Shown: piece by piece, positions 5,350-10,874 of the stretch | How the letters are laid out: each line of letters begins with the position of its first letter | Numbering within the stretch: position 1 is the first letter of the stretch | The notes under the pieces: generated by a model | Told to the model about the DNA's origin: nothing | What the model saw: only the letters and a program-made list of their open reading frames with translations | The model's database searches: none | Translations under genes and position numbers: made by a program | Origin: Bacteroidales bacterium UBA2764 | GTDB lineage: Bacteria; Bacteroidota; Bacteroidia; Bacteroidales; Paludibacteraceae | Length of the DNA: 12,874 bases | Reading direction: 5' to 3' | Assembly (NCBI GenBank): GCA_002352705.1 | Contig: DEIW01000163.1 | Coordinates: 1 to 12,874 of the forward strand

Positions 5350-6906
5350 ATGAAACATACTATTCTTTGGGTTGATGACGAGATAGATTTGTTACAACCA
5401 TATATCATTTACCTACAAGGAAAAGACTATGAGGTCATTACTGCTTCCAATGGCGAAGACGCTTTGGAAGTCATCAACCGTCAGCCCTCCTCCGTGAGTA
5501 TTGTCTTTCTGGACGAGAACATGCCCGGCATGAGCGGATTGGAAACCCTGCAGGAAATCAAACGCCTCCACCCCGAGGTGCCGGTGGTGATGATAACCAA
5601 AAGCGAGGAAGAGCATATCATGGAACAGGCGATAGGAGAGAAGATAGCCGATTACCTGATCAAACCCGTCAACCCGAGCCAGATACTCCTCTGCCTCAAG
5701 AAACATATCCACCAGCAAGCCATCGTGAGCGAACAGGTTCAGCAGAACTACCGCGAGGAATGGAGCGACATCTCCTATATGATTGATACAGCCACTACCA
5801 TTGAGGAATGGCAAGCCATCGAACGGACGCTCAGCAGATGGGACCTCGAGTTAGAGAACTCCCCTATGCGATCCATGATAGAAGACCAACGCACGCAAGC
5901 CAACGCAGCTTTCGCCAAATGGATAGCCAAGAACTATGAGGAGTTGGTAGAAAGTAGAAAGTCTAAATCCGAAAGTGCAATCATCATGTCTCCGGACGTT
6001 ATGAAACACACTGTTTTCCCATTGCTGGACAACGGCGAGAAAGTGCTGCTATGTGTGATTGACAACTTCCGTTATGACCAATGGAAGATTATCCAGCCGC
6101 TTATCAGCGAGTTCTACACCATCCGCACCGAGGAGCAATATACCTCTATCCTTCCTACAGCAACCCAGTACGCCCGTAACGCTATTTTCTCGGGTCTATT
6201 CCCTCTGCAAATACAAGAGATGTTCCCTCAATACTGGGTAGAAGAAGGCGACGAGGAAAGCAAGAACCAATACGAGAAAGAGTTGGTACAGACTCTATTG
6301 GACCGCTACCGCAGACGCGAGACTTTCAGCTATTGGAAAGTCAATGAGAGCGATTTCTGCGAACGCGTTACCGCCCAGTTGAAATCCGTTCATTCGCCTT
6401 TGACAATTGTGGTACTGAATTTCATCGATATGCTCTCCCACTCCCGCACGGAGAGCAAGATGATGCGTGAGTTGGCGAACGACGAAGCAGCCTACCGGAG
6501 TCTGACACTCAGTTGGTTCAAACACTCGCCTACTTATGACCTACTCAAGCGGGCGGCGGAATTAGGGTACACCCTGGTACTGACGACAGACCACGGCACT
6601 ACACGCGTGAAAAACGCCGTACAGATTGTCGCGGACAAGAATACCAATACCAATATCCGTTACAAAGTAGGCAAGGCGCTGAACTGCTCCTCCAAGAATG
6701 TGTTCTCCATCGAGCAGCCCAAAAAGGTAGGTCTTCCCTGCCCTAATGTCAGCAGTTCTTACGCATTCTGTACCGGCAGTGATTTCTTTGCTTATCCCAA
6801 CCAGTTCAATTACTACGCCCAGTATTTCCGCAACACGTTCCAGCACGGCGGCATATCGCTGGAAGAAATGATTATTCCTCTGGTGACGCTAAATCCTAAA
6901 AAGTGA
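5350..6906 (+). CDS. porX: PorX: response regulator receiver fused to PglZ/alkaline-phosphatase-fold domain
   Basis: PorX pairs with the histidine kinase PorY and, with SigP, controls type IX secretion genes in Porphyromonas gingivalis; its PglZ domain is a metal-dependent phosphodiesterase acting on (oligo)nucleotides. The 518-residue length matches my memory of P. gingivalis PorX. The receiver domain is 1-120, with acidic pocket VDDE (8-11), phospho-acceptor Asp55 in FLDENMPG and Lys in LIKPVNP. A helical segment reaches about 215. The PglZ domain follows, with metal or catalytic residues Asp238 (VIDNFRYD), Thr270 (LPTATQYARNAIFSG), Asp360/His364 (FIDMLSHSR), Asp414/His415 (TTDHGTT) and His499 (QHGGIS), all intact. 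The ATG at 5350 starts at MKHTILWVDDE, whereas the open frame from 5296 overlaps rluD. Residues 200-209 in the linker are encoded by a heptamer repeat. It lies 20 bp after rluD and overlaps the next gene by 4 bp. Confidence 0.93.
   Translation: MKHTILWVDDEIDLLQPYIIYLQGKDYEVITASNGEDALEVINRQPSSVSIVFLDENMPGMSGLETLQEIKRLHPEVPVVMITKSEEEHIMEQAIGEKIADYLIKPVNPSQILLCLKKHIHQQAIVSEQVQQNYREEWSDISYMIDTATTIEEWQAIERTLSRWDLELENSPMRSMIEDQRTQANAAFAKWIAKNYEELVESRKSKSESAIIMSPDVMKHTVFPLLDNGEKVLLCVIDNFRYDQWKIIQPLISEFYTIRTEEQYTSILPTATQYARNAIFSGLFPLQIQEMFPQYWVEEGDEESKNQYEKELVQTLLDRYRRRETFSYWKVNESDFCERVTAQLKSVHSPLTIVVLNFIDMLSHSRTESKMMRELANDEAAYRSLTLSWFKHSPTYDLLKRAAELGYTLVLTTDHGTTRVKNAVQIVADKNTNTNIRYKVGKALNCSSKNVFSIEQPKKVGLPCPNVSSSYAFCTGSDFFAYPNQFNYYAQYFRNTFQHGGISLEEMIIPLVTLNPKK
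5948..5975 (+). repeat. 7-bp repeats inside the porX linker
   Basis: Two identical TAGAAAG units (5948, 5955) are followed in phase by two diverged ones, TCTAAAT (5962) and CCGAAAG (5969). They encode the Glu/Ser/Arg/Lys-rich stretch VESRKSKSES between the receiver-linked helices and the PglZ domain. Confidence 0.7.
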
Positions 6907-7718
6907 GCAAAACAGGGTACATATGTCTGTTGTTCCTCTTCCTCCTGCCTTTATCGGAAGGAAGGGCTGGCGGACGAGTCTCGATACTGACCTGGAATAC
7001 CGGTCGTATGGGAGGTTTCGCCAAGCCGGAGAAGAACGAAGTGCTGCGCTATCTGACAGGACAGGACGCGGATATCATCTGCTTGCAGGAGGTGGATGTG
7101 TATAAGGACCCCAAGTATCTTACTTTACCGGAAGTGAAGCAAGTCTTGGGTGCCAAATATCCCTATTCGTATCTGGATTTCTCGGTCTATGACAAACGTC
7201 ACCAGTACGGCACGATGGTATGGTCTCGCTATCCGCTGATTCACAAAGAGAGCATCCATTATGAAACCCACGGCAACCTCTCCAACCGATGCGATGTAGT
7301 AATAGGGAAAGATACTTTCCGCCTCATCAATAACCACCTGGAATCCTATAAACTGGAGTCAGGGGATTTGGACGACGTAGAACGAATAGAGGCAAAATGG
7401 AGACGTGCAATCCCTCTTCGCAACAAGCAAGCGCAGGTAATCCGTAAAGAGATAGAGAACAGCCCTTATCCTGTGATTGTCACCGGCGATTTCAACTCCG
7501 TTGCGCTCAGTTTCGCCTATTGGCATATCAGCCGGGGACTGCATGATGCCTGGAACAGTCTCCATTTCTGGGAATGGGGAGCTACATACGAATACAAAGG
7601 CATCGGTTTGCGGATAGATTATATCTTATGCTCCGACCCATTGCGTCCGGTAACATGCCGTGTAGAAAAAACAACCGGCTCGGATCACCGGCCGGTTGTT
7701 GCAAGTCTGGAGTGGTAA
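6903..7718 (+). CDS. Secreted endonuclease/exonuclease/phosphatase (DNase I-like) family protein
   Basis: The 271-residue protein begins at a GTG that overlaps the porX stop (GTGA). This start is supported because it yields an N-terminal signal peptide (about 1-22, hydrophobic CLLFLFLLPL then small residues). The mature part has all the motifs of the DNase I-like fold: LTWNTGR (29-35), LQE with metal-binding Glu63, NNHLES with His145, TGDFNS with Asp196 and Asn198, RIDYILCSD with Asp239, and GSDHRPV with Asp261 and His262. Members cleave phosphodiesters or phosphomonoesters (nucleic acids, sphingomyelin, inositol phosphates); the substrate cannot be told from sequence. Export suggests a periplasmic or external target such as DNA or a phospholipid. 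It is the last gene of the PASTA operon, with its stop directly against that of the convergent rhomboid gene. Its last codons also hold that gene's terminator. Confidence 0.88.
   Translation: MSKTGYICLLFLFLLPLSEGRAGGRVSILTWNTGRMGGFAKPEKNEVLRYLTGQDADIICLQEVDVYKDPKYLTLPEVKQVLGAKYPYSYLDFSVYDKRHQYGTMVWSRYPLIHKESIHYETHGNLSNRCDVVIGKDTFRLINNHLESYKLESGDLDDVERIEAKWRRAIPLRNKQAQVIRKEIENSPYPVIVTGDFNSVALSFAYWHISRGLHDAWNSLHFWEWGATYEYKGIGLRIDYILCSDPLRPVTCRVEKTTGSDHRPVVASLEW
7666..7700 (-). terminator. Minus-strand terminator of the rhomboid gene, embedded in the opposing coding sequence
   Basis: A perfect 10-bp stem (7670-7679 AACAACCGGC with 7691-7700 GCCGGTTGTT) with an 11-nt loop is followed, on the minus strand, by six T (complement of 7666-7671). 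It lies 19 bp beyond the rhomboid stop codon. On the plus strand the same bases encode residues 256-266 of the DNase I-like protein, including its catalytic SDH. No T-run follows on the plus strand, so it acts one way only. Confidence 0.88.
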
Positions 7719-8483
7719 TCACACTCTTTTATGATAATGATAGTTATCAAACTTATTGTCCTCCTTGGTGCTATCCAAGCGGCGGTGCCCCGTCAGTTTG
7801 GATTTGAGCGTCTGCCATAACTCTCCGGGCTCGCACCATCCCGTTTTCTTCCAATACAGAATCAGCAGCCATCCGAAGAGCATCCCTCCCAGATGGGCAA
7901 AATGCGCGACATTATCCAAAGAAATGCCGATTACGGAACCGAGCCCTGCAAAAAGTTCAATGAGCGCATAAATAATAACGAACGTGCGCGCACGAATAGG
8001 CACCGGAATAAAAATAATATACATCGGTACTTCCGGATACAACCATCCAAAGGCAAACAGGATACCGAAGACCGCTCCGGAAGCCCCTATGGTATTCAGA
8101 TAATAGGCATAGCCCGCGAGAGAAGCCATATCTGCAGAGGCACTCATATTACTGAGCATCAGCATCCATACCAACTCCTGAATAAACGCAGCGCCGAGTC
8201 CGCATACCAGATAATAGAGTGCGAAACGACGACTGCCCCATTCCGTCTCTATCATAGGCGCGAACATCCACACCGCAAACATATTAAAAAATATGTGGCT
8301 GAAATTGGCATGGAGGAACATGTAGGTCAACGGTTGCCACCAATGGAACGACTGCGCAGATATATAATGCAGTCCGCCGATGAAATTCAAATCAATTCCG
8401 GAACGCTGCATTATCGCTGCTAAAAGGAAAACAAGCAAATTGGCTATCAAGATATAGCGCGTAACTGTAGGTATATTTCTCAT
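7719..8483 (-). CDS. Rhomboid-family intramembrane serine protease
   Basis: Rhomboids cut membrane proteins within or next to their transmembrane helices. The 254-residue protein has about six membrane segments, a luminal/periplasmic-loop motif with HANFSHIFFNMF (58-69), the catalytic serine in GASGAVFG (Ser135) and the catalytic histidine in AHFAHLGGMLFGW (His197). A basic, polar tail of ~40 residues (about 211-254) follows the last helix. The open frame continues upstream to 8660, but the promoter at 8492-8499 lies inside that extension, so the ATG at 8483 is the start. This leaves almost no untranslated leader. The gene is monocistronic, with its own promoter and an embedded terminator, and meets the convergent DNase I-like gene with no base between the stop codons. 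The substrate is unknown. Confidence 0.92.
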   Translation of the reverse strand: MRNIPTVTRYILIANLLVFLLAAIMQRSGIDLNFIGGLHYISAQSFHWWQPLTYMFLHANFSHIFFNMFAVWMFAPMIETEWGSRRFALYYLVCGLGAAFIQELVWMLMLSNMSASADMASLAGYAYYLNTIGASGAVFGILFAFGWLYPEVPMYIIFIPVPIRARTFVIIYALIELFAGLGSVIGISLDNVAHFAHLGGMLFGWLLILYWKKTGWCEPGELWQTLKSKLTGHRRLDSTKEDNKFDNYHYHKRV

Positions 8484-8491
8484 AACGGCTG

Positions 8492-8525
8492 CAAATATAC
8501 TGCTTTTTTTGCATATATCATTCAA
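8492..8525 (-). promoter_or_regulatory. Promoter of the rhomboid gene
   Basis: On the minus strand TATATTTG (complement of 8492-8499) matches TAnnTTTG. Upstream lies GATATATGC followed by seven A (complement of 8504-8519), in the same position as in the PASTA promoter. The only TTG (complement of 8523-8525) is 23 bp from the -7 box, longer than usual, so the -33 element is uncertain. The predicted transcription start falls 0-3 nt before the ATG. Confidence 0.72.
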
Positions 8526-8592
8526 AAAAGTGCTATAAATTGATAAAAAAACGTTTTTTTTTGCTAAAAATGCATTTTTTTTCCCTAAAATA

Positions 8593-8623
8593 TTTGGTAT
8601 ATAAAGATTTTTTCGTAACTTTG
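8593..8623 (+). promoter_or_regulatory. Promoter of the HU gene
   Basis: TTTG at 8593-8596 is followed by 19 bp and TAACTTTG at 8616-8623. Transcription should start near 8630, leaving a leader of about 58 nt that carries a weak AT-only inverted repeat (AATAATT 8647-8653 with AATTATT 8659-8665). No Shine-Dalgarno sequence precedes the ATG. Confidence 0.87.
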
Positions 8624-8687
8624 CGGTCGTATTCCGAAGTAGGAAGAATAATTCACTCAATTATTAATAACTAAAAAACTCAAAGTT

Positions 8688-8951
8688 ATGAACAAATCAG
8701 AACTTATTAAAGCAGCAGCAGCAAAGGCTGAGGTATCTGCAGCATTGGCAGGAAAAGTTCTCGACGCAGCTCTTGAGGCAGCAGTAGAGGCAGTTAAGAA
8801 AGGCGAGAACGTACAGCTCGTAGGCTATGCAACTGTAGCAGTAGCTAACAAAGCAGCTCGTACCGCTAAGAACCCGCGTACCGGTGCCGTTATCAACGTT
8901 CCGGCAAAGAAGGTTGTTAAAATCAAACCGGGTGCTAAATTTGCTCTCTAA
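8688..8951 (+). CDS. HU-family nucleoid DNA-binding protein
   Basis: The 87-residue protein is a standard HU/IHF-type histone-like protein. It has N-terminal helices starting MNKSELIKAAAAKA, the conserved turn GENVQLVGY (about 39-47), and the beta-arm with NPRTG (62-66) that enters the DNA minor groove, ending in KKVVKIKPGAKF. Such proteins form dimers that bend and compact DNA. The length is typical and nothing is missing. The gene has its own promoter and a strong terminator, so it is a single-gene unit. Several hup paralogues are usual in Bacteroidales, so no specific symbol is given. Confidence 0.96.
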   Translation: MNKSELIKAAAAKAEVSAALAGKVLDAALEAAVEAVKKGENVQLVGYATVAVANKAARTAKNPRTGAVINVPAKKVVKIKPGAKFAL

Positions 8952-8971
8952 TTCAGGCACTGTAGCTTAGC

Positions 8972-9007
8972 AAACGGGTTGCCCTAACCAAACGGGCAAC
9001 TCGTTTT
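8972..9007 (+). terminator. Rho-independent terminator after the HU gene
   Basis: A 13-bp stem (8972-8984 with 8994-9006, one G-U pair) with core GGGTTGCCC / GGGCAACTC and a 9-nt loop ends in a short T-run (9004-9007). It starts 20 bp after the HU stop. Confidence 0.85.
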
Positions 9008-9055
9008 GCGTCTGTTTATTTTAGGTTTTGTACATTAAAAACTGTACATGGTATT

Positions 9056-9631
9056 ATGCTGAATATCATTTTATGCGGCGCCCCGGGTAGTGGCAAAGGG
9101 ACTCAGTCCGCTTTTATTGTAGAGAAATACGGTTTGCAGCATCTCTCGACCGGTGATGTACTGCGTGCCGAGATAGCTTCTGGAAGTGAGTTAGGAAAGA
9201 AGATTGAAGCCCTTATCTCCAAGGGCAATCTCGTTCCGGACGATATGATGTACGGAGTGATAGAGAACTATATCGCCGCTCTTCCGAAAGATTGCAAAGG
9301 AACTATTTTTGACGGTTATCCCCGTACCGTACCTCAAGCTGAGGCATTGACGGGATTGCTGAAGAAATACGGCATGGAGGCTATCATGATAGACCTGCTG
9401 GTAGACGAACAGCTGCTTATCCAGCGTCTTATCGAGCGCGGCAAGGTTAGCGGTCGTGCAGACGACAACCTCAACACGATCCGTCACCGCATCGCTGTGT
9501 ACCACAACCAGACGGAGCCTATCGCACATTATTACCTCCATCATGGCAATTATGAGACGGTCAACGGCAACCATTCCATGGAGGATGTGTTCCTGCAGAT
9601 TGAGCGTATCATTGCACGCCAAGACAAGTAA
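9056..9631 (+). CDS. adk: Adenylate kinase, short-lid form
   Basis: The enzyme catalyses ATP + AMP = 2 ADP and balances the cytoplasmic adenylate pool. The 191-residue protein has the P-loop GAPGSGKGT (8-16), the AMP-binding LSTGDVLRAEI (30-40), FDGYPRT (83-89), and RLIERGK followed by the short lid SGRADDN. The long zinc-type lid is absent, as in short-form adenylate kinases. The ATG at 9056 is the natural start. Another ATG at 9048 is out of frame. No promoter with a good TAnnTTTG is seen; TTAGGTTTTG at 9021-9030 is a near match. The sequence TGTACAT occurs at 9029 and again 14 bp later at 9043. obg follows after 21 bp, probably co-transcribed, an adk-obg order that I know from other Bacteroidales. 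Confidence 0.97.
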   Translation: MLNIILCGAPGSGKGTQSAFIVEKYGLQHLSTGDVLRAEIASGSELGKKIEALISKGNLVPDDMMYGVIENYIAALPKDCKGTIFDGYPRTVPQAEALTGLLKKYGMEAIMIDLLVDEQLLIQRLIERGKVSGRADDNLNTIRHRIAVYHNQTEPIAHYYLHHGNYETVNGNHSMEDVFLQIERIIARQDK

Positions 9632-9652
9632 ATCCATCCATCAGACCTTATT

Positions 9653-10840
9653 ATGACTAATTTCATCGACTACGTTAAGATCTACTGCCGCTCGGGAAAG
9701 GGCGGAGCAGGCTGTATGCACCTTCATCGCGCCAAATATCTGCCGAAAGGCGGTCCGGACGGCGGTGACGGAGGGAAAGGCGGGTCGGTGATACTGCATG
9801 GCAACCGCAATCTTTGGACCCTTCTTCATCTGAAATACCAGAAGCATATCATGGCGACGGACGGCGGGAAAGGCGGTCAGAGCCGCTCTTTCGGCAAGGA
9901 CGGAGAGGATAAGATTATCGAGGTGCCATGCGGTACAGTAGTCTATGACGGCGAGACGGGTGAGTTTATCTGCGAAGTCAAAGAGCACGACGAACGCGTA
10001 GTGCTGCTCAAGGGCGGACGCGGAGGTCTGGGTAACTGGCATTTCCGCACCGCCACCAATCAGGCTCCGCGTTATGCCCAGCCGGGTGAGCCGGCGCAGG
10101 AGCGGACGGTGATTATGCAGCTCAAAGTGCTGGCGGATGTCGGTTTAGTGGGGTTCCCCAATGCCGGCAAATCCACCTTGCTGAGCGTGGTATCCGCAGC
10201 CAAACCCGAGATAGCCGACTATCCCTTCACCACCCTTACCCCCCAACTCGGTATCGTCTCTTACAGGGACGGCAGGTCCTTCTGTATGGCGGATATACCG
10301 GGTATCATCGAGGGTGCGAGCGAAGGCAAAGGTCTCGGACTGAGGTTCCTGAGGCATATCGAACGCAATGCGGTACTGCTGTTCATGGTACCTGCCACCA
10401 GCCCGGATATCGAAGCCGAGTATAACATTCTCCTGCATGAATTGGAGCAATATAACCCGGAGTTGCTGACCAAAGCCCGGATACTGGCTGTCTCCAAATG
10501 CGACCTTCCGCGGATAGACGCGGAAGGCAACGAGTTGCCGGATCTCAACTCTCAAATCTCAACTCTCAAATCCCAAACCGGTATCCCCGTGCTGCCTATC
10601 TCTTCGGTAGCCGGTATCGGTATCGACGAACTGAAAGACGCGCTGTGGGAAGAGCTGAACAAGGAGCAGAACCAAGTCATCGAGATCTCCCACGCTCCGA
10701 TAGATGTCACCGTCATCGAAAGGGAAGAAAACGACCAGACGGATAAGGACCAAATGGCTAATGAAGAGACTATCTATCTCAACGAAGTAGAGGAAGAGTG
10801 GGATTTGGATAAATACAAAGGCATTGGTTGGGATGATTGA
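9653..10840 (+). CDS. obg: Obg/CgtA-family GTPase
   Basis: Obg is an essential GTPase that binds the large ribosomal subunit late in assembly and responds to (p)ppGpp. The 395-residue protein has the glycine-rich Obg fold (about 1-158, with repeated GGxGG turns), then the GTPase domain with P-loop GFPNAGKST (167-175), switch DIPG (214-217) and ASEGKGLG, the base-recognition motif SKCD (281-284) and SSVAG (317-321). It ends in a Bacteroidetes-style acidic C-terminal tail (YLNEVEEEWDLDKYKGIGWDD-like). SKCD replaces the classical NKxD, which I take as normal for this phylum. Residues 297-309, between SKCD and SSVAG, are encoded by five 7-bp repeats and form an extra Ser/Gln/Leu loop. The last codons and stop belong to another heptamer run. 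The start at 9653 is 21 bp after adk. Confidence 0.96.
   Translation: MTNFIDYVKIYCRSGKGGAGCMHLHRAKYLPKGGPDGGDGGKGGSVILHGNRNLWTLLHLKYQKHIMATDGGKGGQSRSFGKDGEDKIIEVPCGTVVYDGETGEFICEVKEHDERVVLLKGGRGGLGNWHFRTATNQAPRYAQPGEPAQERTVIMQLKVLADVGLVGFPNAGKSTLLSVVSAAKPEIADYPFTTLTPQLGIVSYRDGRSFCMADIPGIIEGASEGKGLGLRFLRHIERNAVLLFMVPATSPDIEAEYNILLHELEQYNPELLTKARILAVSKCDLPRIDAEGNELPDLNSQISTLKSQTGIPVLPISSVAGIGIDELKDALWEELNKEQNQVIEISHAPIDVTVIEREENDQTDKDQMANEETIYLNEVEEEWDLDKYKGIGWDD
10543..10577 (+). repeat. Five 7-bp repeats inside the Obg GTPase domain
   Basis: Units start at 10543, 10550, 10557, 10564 and 10571. The first four alternate TCTCAAC and TCTCAAA, so they also form a perfect 14-bp double repeat. The fifth is TCCCAAA. 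The frame stays open and encodes an extra loop (residues 297-309) between two GTPase motifs. Confidence 0.9.
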
Positions 10841-10874
10841 TGATTGATGATTTATGAGTTAGGATTGATGAGTT
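10833..10874 (+). repeat. Six 7-bp repeats spanning the obg stop and clc start
   Basis: Units start every 7 bp from 10833. There are two ATGATTG, then ATGATTT (10847), ATGAGTT (10854), AGGATTG (10861) and ATGAGTT (10868). They contain the obg stop codon (10838-10840) and all candidate ATG start codons of the following gene. ATGATTG is a rotation of TTGATGA, the unit seen at the gpmI end. Confidence 0.88.

Noticed and set aside
5350..6906. PglZ-containing gene as part of a BREX phage-defence system
   Set aside because: The receiver domain fusion, length and motifs match PorX, and no other BREX gene (brxL, pglX, brxC and so on) is present.
7893..8423. 176-codon plus-strand frame over the rhomboid gene
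   Set aside because: It is antisense to the clear rhomboid coding region and shows no recognisable motifs.
8484..8660. N-terminal extension of the rhomboid protein by 59 residues
   Set aside because: The extension contains the -7 box of the rhomboid promoter and AT-rich Lys/Phe/Asn low-complexity codons. Normal rhomboid sequence begins at 8483.
8697..8960. Long Cys-rich open frame on the minus strand over the HU gene
   Set aside because: It is the reverse-strand shadow of HU. The Cys and Tyr content comes from the Ala/Val codons of HU, and it has no promoter or start signal.
9029..9049. TGTACAT repeated at a 14-bp distance before adk as a heptamer array or operator
   Set aside because: Only two matching units with an unrelated 7-mer between them. 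Too short to separate from chance, although CTGTACA also occurs at 3009.
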